Of a stretch of 18,312 nucleotides of DNA, positions 1 to 8,248 are shown one piece after another (the first letter of the stretch is position 1; every line of letters begins with the position of its first letter). The notes under the pieces were generated by a model. The model searched no databases. It was not told where the DNA came from and saw only the letters and a program-made list of their open reading frames with translations. Position numbers and translations under genes: made by a program. Origin of the DNA: Bacteroidales bacterium (GTDB lineage: Bacteria; Bacteroidota; Bacteroidia; Bacteroidales; UBA932). Where the stretch lies: positions 1 through 18,312 of the forward strand of contig JAFRPH010000057.1 in NCBI GenBank assembly GCA_017429205.1. The letters run 5' to 3'.

Positions 1-1
1 C

Positions 2-754
2 AGCGCCCAGGAGTTCCTCAAGTTCGGTGACGAGGTCGAGGCCGTCATCCTCACCCTGGACCGCGAGGCCCGCAAGATGTCCCTCGGTCTGAAGCAGCTC
101 ACCCAGAATCCTTGGGAGTCCATCCGCGAGAAGTATCCCGTGGGTTCCACCCACAAGGCCACCGTCCGCAACATCACCAACTTCGGCGTGTTCGCCGAGC
201 TGGAGGACGGCGTCGAGGGCCTGATCCACATCAGCGACCTCTCCTGGAACAAGCTCAAGCACCCGAGCGAGCTCGTCGCTTCCGGTGACGTCATCGACGT
301 CGTCATCCTCGAGTTCGACGAGAACAACCACAAGCTCAGCCTGGGCCACAAGCAGCTCACCCCGAACCCTTGGGACGAGCTCGAGGCCAAGTACCCGGTC
401 GGCACCGTGGTGGACGCCACCGTCACCGCCGCCGGCGACAAGGGCTACGCCCTCAAGTTCGAGGACGGCACCGAGGCCGCTGCCTTCAACCGCGAAATGG
501 TGAAGGAAGACGGCAAGCAGGCCGTCGTCGGCGAGACCCTGCCGGTGAAGGTCGTGGAGCTGCGCCGCAGCACCCGCACCGTGCGTGTCTCCCACCTCCG
601 CACCTACCAGGAGGCCCGCGTTGCCCGCGAGACCGCCGAGGCTGACAACACCAAGAAGGCCATCAAGAAGGTGAACAGCACCGTCGAGAAGACCACCCTC
701 GGTGACATCTCCGCCCTCGCCGCCCTCAAGGACAAGCTCGAGAAGGGTGAGTAA
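2..754 (+). CDS. rpsA: 30S ribosomal protein S1, C-terminal part (5' truncated by window)
   Basis: The reading frame is open from base 2 to the TAA at 752-754, so the gene starts outside the window. The visible 250 residues contain the tail of one S1 (OB-fold RNA-binding) repeat, one clear full S1 repeat at about residues 47-117 (core FGVFAEL, then GLIHISDLSW), and a more degenerate last repeat at about 125-195. Consecutive repeats share the linker KQLTxNPW. A charged tail ends in TLGDISALAALKDKLEKGE, which resembles Bacteroidetes S1 tails. S1 binds mRNA on the 30S subunit and helps initiation, which matters in a phylum that rarely uses Shine-Dalgarno pairing. The stop overlaps the predicted GTG start of rnz by 8 bases, so the two are probably co-transcribed and translationally coupled. 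Codon use is strongly biased to AAG, CTC and GTC, as expected for a highly expressed gene. Confidence 0.95.
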   Translation, partial: SAQEFLKFGDEVEAVILTLDREARKMSLGLKQLTQNPWESIREKYPVGSTHKATVRNITNFGVFAELEDGVEGLIHISDLSWNKLKHPSELVASGDVIDVVILEFDENNHKLSLGHKQLTPNPWDELEAKYPVGTVVDATVTAAGDKGYALKFEDGTEAAAFNREMVKEDGKQAVVGETLPVKVVELRRSTRTVRVSHLRTYQEARVARETAEADNTKKAIKKVNSTVEKTTLGDISALAALKDKLEKGE

Positions 755-1670
755 TCCACAGAACAGCTTTACGGTCACGATGCTGGGCACCGCATCGGCG
801 ATGCCCGTCGTGAACCGGAGTCAGAGCGCCCAGGCACTGCAAGTGCATGGGCGCTTGTTCCTTGTGGACGCCGGGGAAGGCGTACAGACGCAGATGATGC
901 GGTTCCACGTGTCGATGTCCAAGCTCGAGGCCGTGTTCATCTCACACGTCCACGGCGACCACGTGTTCGGGCTGTTCGGCCTGTTCTCCACCTTCGGGAT
1001 GGGCGGGCGGACGGCTCCGCTCCACGTGTATGGCCCGGGCAATCTCCGCCCCTTCCTCAACTTTTTCCTTTCCTACAACGAGTGGCTGCCCTACGAGATC
1101 GCCTTCCACCAGGTGAACACCCGGTTCCCGGAGGTGATCATGGAAACCAAGTCCATCGAAGTGACGGCCTTCCCCCTCCTGCACGGCATCGAGACTTATG
1201 GCTACATCTTCTGGGAGAAGGAGCCGATGTGGAACGTGCGGAAGGAATGCATCGCCCAGTACGGGCTCAGCCTCACCGAGATCGGCACGCTCAAGCGGGG
1301 CGAGGACGTCGTCCGCGAGGACGGTACGGTCATCCCGCTTGCGGAAGCGGCCTACAAGCCCTTCGTCCCCCGGAGCTACGCCTACGTGTCCGATACGGCC
1401 GTTTTTCCTGGCGAGGCCGAAGTGCTCCGCGGGGTCACGACCCTCTATCACGAGACCACCTTTCTGAACGAGCACGAGGAGAAGGCGGCCGCCCGGTACC
1501 ATTCCACGACTCGGCAGGCGGCGCAGGTCGCGCTGGATGCGGGCGTGGAGAAACTGCTCATCGGCCATTATTCGTCCCGGAACATGGATCAGCGCCAGTA
1601 CGAGGCGGAGTGCCGGGAAGTGTTCCCGGAATCTTACGCTGCGGCCGACGGCGACGTGTACGAAATCTGA
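747..1670 (+). CDS. rnz: Ribonuclease Z (tRNA 3'-end endonuclease)
   Basis: RNase Z is a zinc-dependent beta-lactamase-fold endonuclease that removes 3' trailers from tRNA precursors. From the GTG at 747 the protein is 307 residues, close to the usual size of the short form. Visible metal and catalytic positions are the HVHGDH motif (67-72), a His in FPLLHG (H146), the Asp of VSDTAVF (D216), the later HETTFL segment and GHYSSR (H274). The segment THYGY-like HGIETYGYIF also fits the family. I chose GTG 747 because it gives the expected short N-terminus before the first strand (FTVTMLGTASAMP). The frame also extends upstream to ATG 702, but that lies deep inside rpsA in another frame. ATG 780 would cut into the first strand. 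The start overlaps the end of rpsA. Confidence 0.93.
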   Translation: MSNPQNSFTVTMLGTASAMPVVNRSQSAQALQVHGRLFLVDAGEGVQTQMMRFHVSMSKLEAVFISHVHGDHVFGLFGLFSTFGMGGRTAPLHVYGPGNLRPFLNFFLSYNEWLPYEIAFHQVNTRFPEVIMETKSIEVTAFPLLHGIETYGYIFWEKEPMWNVRKECIAQYGLSLTEIGTLKRGEDVVREDGTVIPLAEAAYKPFVPRSYAYVSDTAVFPGEAEVLRGVTTLYHETTFLNEHEEKAAARYHSTTRQAAQVALDAGVEKLLIGHYSSRNMDQRQYEAECREVFPESYAAADGDVYEI

Positions 1671-1680
1671 TTTTTTTCCG

Positions 1681-1688
1681 TATCTTTG
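1681..1688 (+). promoter_or_regulatory. Candidate Bacteroidetes -7 box (TATCTTTG)
   Basis: TATCTTTG fits the Bacteroidetes primary-sigma -7 consensus TAnnTTTG. It lies in the 40-bp gap between rnz and the glucosaminidase gene, 22 bp before the ATG at 1711. No clear upstream TTTG element stands at the expected distance, so this is a pattern match only. It suggests that the cell-wall genes have their own promoter besides readthrough from rpsA-rnz. Confidence 0.45.
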
Positions 1689-1710
1689 AAATCGGTACTA
1701 TTTCAAAGGT

Positions 1711-2745
1711 ATGAAGAAGGTTCTACTAGCCATCACCTTGATCCTGGGGTTCACGGTCGCCGCGCAGCGCGAGGCCGGCTCGCCCCAGGAACGCTATATC
1801 TCCCGCTACGCATCCATCGCCGTCAACGAGATGTACCGGTCCGGCGTCCCCGCCAGCATCACTCTGGCGCAGGGCATCATCGAGTCCCGGTCCGGCCAGT
1901 CCCCGCTGGCGGCGGAGGGCAACAACCACTTCGGCATCAAGTGCCACAACAGCTGGAAAGGCCGCACGATGCGCGCCGACGACGACGAGCGGAACGAGTG
2001 CTTCCGGGCCTATGACACCGCCGAGGAAAGCTTCCGCGACCATTCCGACTTCCTCCGCTACCGGGATCGCTACAAGTTCCTGTTCGATTTCAAGACCACC
2101 GACTACAAGTCTTGGGCGTACGGCCTCAAGCAGGCCGGCTACGCCACGGATCCTTCCTATGCCTCCAAGCTCATCAAGTGCGTGGAGGACTACAACCTGT
2201 CCCGTTACGACCGGATGACCGTCGCGGAAGCCCTCGCCGAGGGCGGCGTCGCCGCCGAGCAGCCGGCCACGGACGACGAGCTGGCGGGCATCCCCGATTC
2301 GCCGCTCAAGATCGAGGCCGGCGAGATCTTCCGCGGCAAGGCGGGGGAGGAATACCATTTCTCCCTGTCCCGCACCCTGTACAGCCGGAACGGCGTGCCC
2401 TTCGTCTATGCCGTGGAAGGGGAGACCTACGCCACCATCGCCAAGAACAACCACCTGCTCCTCCGCGAAATCCTCAAGTTCAACGACCTGTCCGGCGGCG
2501 CGGAGCTGCACGCGGGCGATGTCGTGTTCCTGGAACCCAAGAAGAACAAGACCGTCCGCGGTCTGGACAAGTATATCGTGGGTGAGGAAGGGGAGACCTT
2601 CCACACTATCTGTCAGCGCTTCGCCGTCAAGGAGAAGGCGATCCGCAAGCTGAACCATCTCCCGGCCGGCTACCAGCCCAAGGAAGGCGACGAACTCCTC
2701 CTCCGTCCGGCACCCAAATCCAGGAAGCTATGGAAAAAGCGGTAA
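1711..2745 (+). CDS. Secreted glucosaminidase (GH73-like) with two LysM domains
   Basis: This 344-residue protein has a Sec signal peptide (about 1-19, ending near TVAAQ) and a glucosaminidase/flagellar-FlgJ-type domain at about 28-165. The expected catalytic Glu is E58 in GIIESRSGQSPLA, followed by the family pattern NNHFGIKCH and the AYDTAEESFRDHSDFL and GYATDPSYASKLI segments. Two LysM peptidoglycan-binding domains follow at about 233-276 and 287-333; both contain GETxxTI. It should act in the periplasm, cleaving glycan strands of peptidoglycan while held there by LysM. The stop lies 16 bases inside the start of mltG, another glycan-cleaving enzyme, so the two are likely co-expressed for wall remodelling. 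The ATG at 1711 starts directly at the signal peptide. Function at the level of family is clear; the exact bond cleaved is inferred. Confidence 0.9.
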   Translation: MKKVLLAITLILGFTVAAQREAGSPQERYISRYASIAVNEMYRSGVPASITLAQGIIESRSGQSPLAAEGNNHFGIKCHNSWKGRTMRADDDERNECFRAYDTAEESFRDHSDFLRYRDRYKFLFDFKTTDYKSWAYGLKQAGYATDPSYASKLIKCVEDYNLSRYDRMTVAEALAEGGVAAEQPATDDELAGIPDSPLKIEAGEIFRGKAGEEYHFSLSRTLYSRNGVPFVYAVEGETYATIAKNNHLLLREILKFNDLSGGAELHAGDVVFLEPKKNKTVRGLDKYIVGEEGETFHTICQRFAVKEKAIRKLNHLPAGYQPKEGDELLLRPAPKSRKLWKKR

Positions 2746-3767
2746 AAACCCGTCCGAAATGGCTGCTCGCGCTGCTGGCCGCCCTTTGCGGGGTGGCCGT
2801 CGCCGTGGCTTTCAGCCTGTATGGCGCCTTCTATGACCGGAAGGTGCCCAATTTCAGCGGTACCTACGAGTTTTATGTCCGTCCGGGCATGGCGCCTTCC
2901 GACGTCGTGGACACCCTCCTCCGCAGCGGGGTCGTCCTGAACGAGAAGAGCATCCGCCGCACCCTGGAGCCGCTGGGGGCGATGAAGGTAGGACACTATA
3001 CGGTGGATGCGAAATCCTCCAGCAAGTACGTCTCCCGGATGCTGGCGAACGGCTGGCAGACCCCGGTGAACCTGACCCTCTCCGGCACCATCCGCACCCC
3101 GGAGGTCCTCGCCCGCAAGATCGGCAACCAGATGCTCGTGGACAGCGCCGCCGTGGCGGATTTCGCCCGTTCCGAGGATTCCCTGGCCCGGTACGGAATC
3201 ACGCCGCCGCTCCTGTTCACCATCGTCATTCCGGACACGTACCAGGTCCTCTGGACCAGTTCGGTGTCCGAGATCTTCGATCGCTTCAAGAAGGAGGCCG
3301 ACGCCTTCTGGACCGACGAGCGCGTCGGTCTGGCCCGGCAGCAGGGACTCACGCCCGTCGGGGCGTGCACTCTCGCCTCCATCGTGGACGGGGAAACCCA
3401 GTATGGGCCCGAGCAGGCCACGGTCGCCGGCGTGTACCTGAACCGTCTCCGCCTCGGAATGCTTCTCCAGGCCGATCCCACCGTCGCCTTCTGCTACGGC
3501 TACAGCCTGAACCGCATCCTGAAGCGCCACTTGGACATCGATTCTCCCTACAATACCTACCGGTATGCCGGCCTGCCCCCGGGCCCGATCTCCTGCCCGC
3601 CGAAAAGCTGCCTGGAAGCCGTCCTGCACGCGCAGAAGCACAGTTACCTGTATTTCTGCGCGGACCCTTCGTTCAACGGCTCCCACCGCTTCGCGGCGAC
3701 CTATAGCGAACATCTGAACAATGCCCGCGCCTTCCAGCGTGCGCTGGATGCGCGCACCAAGCGCTGA
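2730..3767 (+). CDS. mltG: Endolytic murein transglycosylase MltG (YceG-like)
   Basis: MltG is an inner-membrane lytic transglycosylase that cuts nascent peptidoglycan strands and so sets glycan length. The 345-residue product has one N-terminal membrane helix (about 11-31) and then a periplasmic region with a LysM-like part (about 43-110) and the YceG catalytic domain. The family motif appears as LASIVDGET at 215-223. By my recollection of the E. coli protein, the catalytic Glu is the second acidic residue of this motif, here E222, which is kept; the first is Asp instead of Glu. Other family blocks are VAGVYLNRLRLGMLLQADPT (232-251) and SPYNTYRYAGLPPGPI (272-287). It overlaps the glucosaminidase gene by 16 bases, and its stop lies 4 bases before the relA start, so it sits in a tight operon. 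Confidence 0.94.
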   Translation: MEKAVKTRPKWLLALLAALCGVAVAVAFSLYGAFYDRKVPNFSGTYEFYVRPGMAPSDVVDTLLRSGVVLNEKSIRRTLEPLGAMKVGHYTVDAKSSSKYVSRMLANGWQTPVNLTLSGTIRTPEVLARKIGNQMLVDSAAVADFARSEDSLARYGITPPLLFTIVIPDTYQVLWTSSVSEIFDRFKKEADAFWTDERVGLARQQGLTPVGACTLASIVDGETQYGPEQATVAGVYLNRLRLGMLLQADPTVAFCYGYSLNRILKRHLDIDSPYNTYRYAGLPPGPISCPPKSCLEAVLHAQKHSYLYFCADPSFNGSHRFAATYSEHLNNARAFQRALDARTKR

Positions 3768-3771
3768 GCCT

Positions 3772-5910
3772 ATGGACGACGCCCTTTTCCCGCATTATTC
3801 CGCCGAAGGCCGCGACCTGATCCGGAAAGCCTACGACGTGGCCGAGAAGGCCCTCGCCGGCGAGACCCGCAGCAACGGGGAGCCCTTCTTCCGGCATCCC
3901 CTCGCCGTCGCGAAGATCGCCTCCGACGAAATCGGCCTGCCGCCCGAATGCGTCGCCGCCGTGTTCCTGCACGAGGCCACGCGCGGCGGGAAGGTGGACC
4001 TGGACATCCACGCCCTGAAGCTGGAGGAAAGCGTCTACACGATGGTGGACGGCCTGAACAAGATCTCCACCATCAAGCCCAAGGACACCCGCCTGGAGGC
4101 CGAGAATTACAAGAAACTCATCATCCAGTACTCGACGGACCCCCGCGTGACCGTCCTCAAGCTGGCGGACCGCCTGGAGGTGATGCGCTCCCTGTCGATC
4201 TTTCCGAAGGCGGACCGCGAACGGAAGGTCCTGGAGACCCTGATGCTGTACATCCCGCTGGCGCACCAGCTGGGCCTGTACAATATGAAGCGGGAGATGG
4301 AGGACATCTACCTGAGCTATGCGGAGCCCGAGCAGTACCGCCTCATCACCAACAAGCTCAAGGCCACCCAGAAGGACCGCGAGAAGTTGATGGCGGAGTT
4401 CATCGAGCCCCTGAAGGTCAAGCTCTCCGAGGCCGGCATCCAGTACAAGCTGAAGATCCGCACCAAGGCCGCCTACTCCATCTGGACGAAGATGGTCAAG
4501 CAGAAGGTCCCCTTCGAGGGCGTCTTCGACGTGTTCGCGATCCGCTTCATCATCGACTGCCCGGAGGACATCAAGCTGGAGCGGGAGCTGTGCTGGAAAG
4601 TGTTCGGATTCGTGACGGAGGAGTACGAGCAGGACACCAAGCGCTTGCGCGACTGGGTCACGAACCCCAAACCCAACGGTTACGAATCCCTCCACATCAC
4701 CGTCAAGAACAAGGACGGAGCCTATGTGGAAGTGCAGATCCGCACCCGCCGGATGGACGAGATCGCGGAGAACGGTTTCGCCTCGCACTGGTCTTACAAG
4801 GGCATCAAGCGGGAGGAGACGATGGACCGCTGGCTGACGTCCGTCCGCTACGCCCTCGAGCATCCCGACACCGGCAGCCCGGAGGACCTGCCGCAGCCCC
4901 CGTCCCGGGACATCTTCGTGTTCACCCCCACGGGCGAACTCCGGATCCTGCCCGCCGGGGCCACCGTGCTGGACTTCGCCTTCAGCATCCACACCAACAT
5001 CGGCACGCGCTGCGCCGGCGGAAAGGTGGGCGGCAAGCCCGTGCCCATCAAGGAGAAGCTCCACACCGGCGACGTCGTGGAAATCCTCACGGCGAAGAAC
5101 CAGCGGCCGGCGCCGGACTGGATCAACTACGTGGTGACCTCCAAGGCCCGCCAGAAGATCAAGCAGGCCCTCAGCGAAGGCGAGCAGAAGCTCGCTTCCA
5201 CCGGCCGGGAGCTGCTGGAGCGCCGGCTGAAGAACTGGAAGCTGGAGTTCCCGGACGAGATGCTCACCGAGATGATGAAGAAGCGCAAGATCACGAGCGT
5301 GAACGCCTTCTTCGCCGCCGTGGGCGAGGGAACCATCGACGTGAACGAGATCAAGGAGTACATCCTGACGGAGGAGCAGCGGCGCCAGGAAGCCCTGGAA
5401 GCCGCCCAGGCGCAGGAGGCGGCCCGTCCGCACCGGATGGAAACAACCTCCAAGGACGACATCCTCGTGCTGAACGCCAAGGACCTCAAGGGCCTCGACT
5501 ACCGGATGGCCCGCTGCTGCAACCCGGTTTTCGGGGACGACGTGTTCGGCTTCGTCACCCGCGAGAGCGGCATCAAGATCCACCGCATCACCTGCCCGAA
5601 CGCCGCCCGCCTCATCGAGAACTTTCCTTACCGCATCCAGAAGGTGCGCTGGGCCGATTCGCCCTCCAGCGGCTCCTTCCAGGTGGCCCTGAAGGTCACC
5701 ACGGACCAGGAGAGCGAGGCGCTGAACAAGATCATGGAGGTGGTGGGCACCTTCAAGGCCTCCATCCGCACCTTCAACGTGCAGGAGAACCAGCGGCAGG
5801 GCACCTATGACATCTCGATGAAACTCCTCGTCCCCTCGAACCTGGAGCTGGACAAGATCCTCTCCCAGATCCGCGCGCAGAAGCACGTGCTGAAGGTGAG
5901 CCGGCAGTAA
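3772..5910 (+). CDS. relA: Long RelA/SpoT homologue, (p)ppGpp synthetase with degenerate hydrolase domain
   Basis: This 712-residue protein has the full RSH layout: HD-type hydrolase domain (about 20-190), synthetase (about 225-345), TGS (about 380-442), helical region, a Cys-containing zinc-finger-like region (LDYRMARCCNPV, 575-586) and a C-terminal ACT domain (about 635-710). Synthetase residues look intact: G-loop YSIW, FDVFAIR (D253) and VEVQIRT (E320). The hydrolase domain keeps the first His (H42) and H67, but the usual HD is HE (67-68), the downstream ED pair is RG (71-72), and the HN after LADR is EV (136-137, D133 kept). Hydrolase activity is therefore doubtful, and the protein may be a RelA-type synthetase. 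I chose ATG 3772 because it starts just after mltG; the frame runs back to 3721, but that part overlaps mltG. It could instead be called spoT or rsh. Confidence 0.92.
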   Translation: MDDALFPHYSAEGRDLIRKAYDVAEKALAGETRSNGEPFFRHPLAVAKIASDEIGLPPECVAAVFLHEATRGGKVDLDIHALKLEESVYTMVDGLNKISTIKPKDTRLEAENYKKLIIQYSTDPRVTVLKLADRLEVMRSLSIFPKADRERKVLETLMLYIPLAHQLGLYNMKREMEDIYLSYAEPEQYRLITNKLKATQKDREKLMAEFIEPLKVKLSEAGIQYKLKIRTKAAYSIWTKMVKQKVPFEGVFDVFAIRFIIDCPEDIKLERELCWKVFGFVTEEYEQDTKRLRDWVTNPKPNGYESLHITVKNKDGAYVEVQIRTRRMDEIAENGFASHWSYKGIKREETMDRWLTSVRYALEHPDTGSPEDLPQPPSRDIFVFTPTGELRILPAGATVLDFAFSIHTNIGTRCAGGKVGGKPVPIKEKLHTGDVVEILTAKNQRPAPDWINYVVTSKARQKIKQALSEGEQKLASTGRELLERRLKNWKLEFPDEMLTEMMKKRKITSVNAFFAAVGEGTIDVNEIKEYILTEEQRRQEALEAAQAQEAARPHRMETTSKDDILVLNAKDLKGLDYRMARCCNPVFGDDVFGFVTRESGIKIHRITCPNAARLIENFPYRIQKVRWADSPSSGSFQVALKVTTDQESEALNKIMEVVGTFKASIRTFNVQENQRQGTYDISMKLLVPSNLELDKILSQIRAQKHVLKVSRQ

Positions 5911-8151
5911 TCAGTCTTTCCAGACCTTCAGGTATTCCTGCAAGGCCCACATCTCATCGCGGAATTTCGCCGCGGCCGTGAAATCCAGGTCGGCCGCGGC
6001 TTTCTGCATCTTGCGCTTGGCTTCTTCGGCGGCCTTTTCCACCTGGGAGCGGGACATCGACCGGATGACCGGGTCCTGGAGGACGGCCGCGAGGTCCGCC
6101 GTGATGTACCCGTCCACGTACGCGGACGTTCCATCGCGTTTGGCGTCGTGGCCCAGGCCCACGGAGACGGTGCCGCGGCCCAGGTCGGAAGGATTCGGGA
6201 CGTAGGTCGGGGCAGAGACGGAGTCCTCGGCGCTGACGTGGCCGGTGACCGTGTTCTTGAGGCGCGGGTTGAGCGGCTTTCCCGTCGCGGAGCCCGACAG
6301 GCCGCCGCCCTCGTTGAGGAAGCCGCTGACGTGCGTGGTGTCCTCCTTGGAAGTGACCAGCTCGGACATCAGGATGTTGGCGCGGACCTGCACCTGCTGC
6401 GGGGTGATCCCGTGCAGCTGGTTGTATTCCTGCTGTTTCTGCCGCCGGCGGTTGGTCTCCCGGATGGTCTCGTCCATCGACTGGGTGATCGTGTCGGCGT
6501 ACATGATCACGAGACCGTTCACGTTGCGGGCGGCGCGGCCGGCGGTCTGCGTGAGTGCGCGGCCGCTGCGCAGGAAGCCCTCCTTGTCGGCGTCCAGGAT
6601 GGCGACGAGCGAGACGGTCGGGATGTCCAAGCCCTCCCGGAGGAGGTTCACGCCGATCAGGACGTCGAACATCCCGTTCTTGAAGTCCTCGATGATCTCC
6701 ACGCGCTCGGCCGTGTCCACGTCGGAGTGGATGTACCGGCAGCGGACGCCCATCCGGCCGAAATAGCTGTCCAGCTCCTCGGCCATCCGCTTGGTGAGGG
6801 TGGTGACGAGCACGCGCTCGTCCTTCTCCGCCCGCTTGCGGATCTCCTCCATCAAGTCGTCCACCTGGTTCTCGGTGGGCCGGACCTCCACGGGCGGGTC
6901 CAGCAGGCCGGTCGGGCGCACGATCTGCTCGACCACGAGGCCTTCGGACTTCTCCAGCTCGTAGTCGGCGGGCGTGGCGCTCACGTACACGGTCTGGCCG
7001 GTGATGGACTCGAACTCGTCGAAGGTCAGGGGGCGGTTGTCCGCCGCGGCGGGCAGGCGGAATCCGTATTCCACCAGCGTGGCCTTGCGGGAGTGGTCGC
7101 CGCCGAACATCGCGCGGATCTGCGGCAGGGTGACGTGGCTCTCGTCGATGAAGCAGATGAAGTCGTCCGGGAAGTAGTCGATCAGGGTGAAGGGACGCTG
7201 ACCGGGCTTGCGGCCGTCGAAATAGCGGGAATAGTTCTCCACGCCGGGGCAGTAGCCCATCTCCTTGATCATCTCGATGTCGTACTCCACCCGCTGCTTG
7301 AGGCGTTTCGCCTCCAGGGACTTGCCGATGCTCTCGAAGTACTCGAGCTGGGCGATGAGGTCGTCCTGGATCTGCAGGACCGCCTTGGCGCCCTTCTCCT
7401 TGGAGGTCACGAAGTTCTTGGCCGGATACAGGTCGATCTTGTCCAGCTCCTCGAACCGGGCGCCCGTCACCGGGTCCACCAGCGAGATGCTGTCCACCTC
7501 GTCGCCGAAGAACTCGATCCGGGCGGCGTAGTCGGCCCCGCCCAGGAAGATGTCCACGGTGTCGCCCCGGACGCGGAAGGAGCCGCGCTTGAAGTCGGTC
7601 TCCGTCCGGTAGTAGAGGGCGTCCACGATCTTGTACAGAAGGCGGGTCATCGACATCGCCTCCCCTTTGTGGACCGTGACGGTCTGGTCGTGGAAGTCGT
7701 CCGGGTTGCCGATGCCGTACAGGCAGGAGACCGACGAGATGACGATGACGTCCCGGCGCCCCGACATCAGGGCGGAGGCGGCGCTCACGCGGAGTTCGTC
7801 GATCTTGTCGTTGATGCTGAGGTCCTTTTCGATATAGGTGTCCGTCGTCGGGATGTAGGCCTCCGGCTGGTAGTAGTCATAGTAGGAGACGAAGTACTCC
7901 ACCGCGTTGTGCGGGAAGAACGCCTTGAACTCGCCATACAGCTGCGCGGCCAGCGTCTTGTTGTGGCTCAGGATCAGAGCCGGGCGCTGGAGACGCTGGA
8001 TGACGTTGGCCATCGTGAAGGTCTTGCCGGAACCCGTCACGCCGAGCAGCGTGACGTCCCGGACCCCTTCCGAGAGGGCTTCGCAGAGGCCGTCGATGGC
8101 CGCCGGCTGGTCTCCGGAAGGTTGGTAGTCGGACTGGAGCTGGAATTTCAT
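5911..8151 (-). CDS. uvrB: Excinuclease ABC subunit B
   Basis: UvrB is the damage-verifying helicase-like subunit of nucleotide excision repair. It is loaded by UvrA and recruits UvrC. The 746-residue product shows Walker A GVTGSGKT (37-44), the beta-hairpin region [18 protein letters not shown] (93-110), DESH (336-339), the C-terminal helicase motifs ([12 protein letters not shown] at 500-511; QTAGRAARN at 535-543) and a UVR domain at the end (about 700-740) for the UvrC contact. It is longer than the roughly 670-680 residues usual for UvrB. The excess is a Gly/Ser/Thr-rich linker at about 610-690 between the helicase core and the UVR domain. The gene ends directly against the relA stop with no spacer and is divergent from the OmpA gene. 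The ATG at 8151 matches the usual UvrB N-terminus. Confidence 0.97.
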   Translation of the reverse strand: MKFQLQSDYQPSGDQPAAIDGLCEALSEGVRDVTLLGVTGSGKTFTMANVIQRLQRPALILSHNKTLAAQLYGEFKAFFPHNAVEYFVSYYDYYQPEAYIPTTDTYIEKDLSINDKIDELRVSAASALMSGRRDVIVISSVSCLYGIGNPDDFHDQTVTVHKGEAMSMTRLLYKIVDALYYRTETDFKRGSFRVRGDTVDIFLGGADYAARIEFFGDEVDSISLVDPVTGARFEELDKIDLYPAKNFVTSKEKGAKAVLQIQDDLIAQLEYFESIGKSLEAKRLKQRVEYDIEMIKEMGYCPGVENYSRYFDGRKPGQRPFTLIDYFPDDFICFIDESHVTLPQIRAMFGGDHSRKATLVEYGFRLPAAADNRPLTFDEFESITGQTVYVSATPADYELEKSEGLVVEQIVRPTGLLDPPVEVRPTENQVDDLMEEIRKRAEKDERVLVTTLTKRMAEELDSYFGRMGVRCRYIHSDVDTAERVEIIEDFKNGMFDVLIGVNLLREGLDIPTVSLVAILDADKEGFLRSGRALTQTAGRAARNVNGLVIMYADTITQSMDETIRETNRRRQKQQEYNQLHGITPQQVQVRANILMSELVTSKEDTTHVSGFLNEGGGLSGSATGKPLNPRLKNTVTGHVSAEDSVSAPTYVPNPSDLGRGTVSVGLGHDAKRDGTSAYVDGYITADLAAVLQDPVIRSMSRSQVEKAAEEAKRKMQKAAADLDFTAAAKFRDEMWALQEYLKVWKD

Positions 8152-8155
8152 AGCA

Positions 8156-8163
8156 CAAAATTA
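8156..8163 (-). promoter_or_regulatory. Candidate -7 box for uvrB (TAATTTTG)
   Basis: On the minus strand TAATTTTG matches TAnnTTTG. It lies only 4 bases before the uvrB ATG, so a transcript starting at the usual distance would have almost no leader. Either uvrB has a leaderless message or this AT-rich match is chance. No upstream TTTG element sits at the usual spacing. Confidence 0.25.
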
Positions 8164-8184
8164 CACTTTTTTCAAAAAAAAGAT

Positions 8185-8192
8185 TAAATTTG
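8185..8192 (+). promoter_or_regulatory. Candidate -7 box for the OmpA-family gene (TAAATTTG)
   Basis: TAAATTTG is a full match to the Bacteroidetes -7 consensus TAnnTTTG, in the divergent uvrB/OmpA spacer. It predicts a start near 8198-8200 and a leader of about 50 nt. The leader is A-rich just before the ATG (AATTAAACTAACATAACATT), has no Shine-Dalgarno sequence and opens with the palindrome described separately. This is typical of strongly expressed Bacteroidetes genes. The -33 element is not clear. Confidence 0.55.
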
Positions 8193-8197
8193 CACGA

Positions 8198-8216
8198 TGT
8201 ATAGTGTAACTATACA
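8198..8216 (+). promoter_or_regulatory. 19-nt hyphenated palindrome at the predicted transcript start
   Basis: TGTATAGT, then GTA, then ACTATACA form a perfect 8-bp inverted repeat with a 3-base centre. It begins 6 bases after the candidate -7 box at 8185-8192. It could be an operator bound by a dimeric regulator or a 5'-end hairpin that protects the mRNA. The sequence does not decide between these. Confidence 0.45.
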
Positions 8217-8248
8217 AGGGCAAGAAGCAATTAAACTAACATAACATT

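Noticed and set aside
702..746. ATG 702 as the rnz start
   Set aside because: It would add 15 residues read out of frame from within rpsA (Ser/Pro/Arg-rich) that are not part of RNase Z; GTG 747 fits the known N-terminus.
3385..3400. Possible loss of the MltG catalytic residue (Asp in the SIVxxET motif)
   Set aside because: Counting along the E. coli protein as I remember it, the catalytic Glu (E218) is the second acidic position, which is Glu here (E222). The Asp is at the less critical first position.
3673..5886. A 737-codon open frame on the minus strand opposite relA
   Set aside because: It mirrors the relA coding frame in G+C-rich DNA with strong third-position bias; the translation is low-complexity (Leu, Val, Asp, Gly, His) and matches no family, while relA is unmistakable.
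6148..8187. A 679-codon open frame on the plus strand opposite uvrB
   Set aside because: Same antisense artefact; uvrB has all its motifs on the minus strand.
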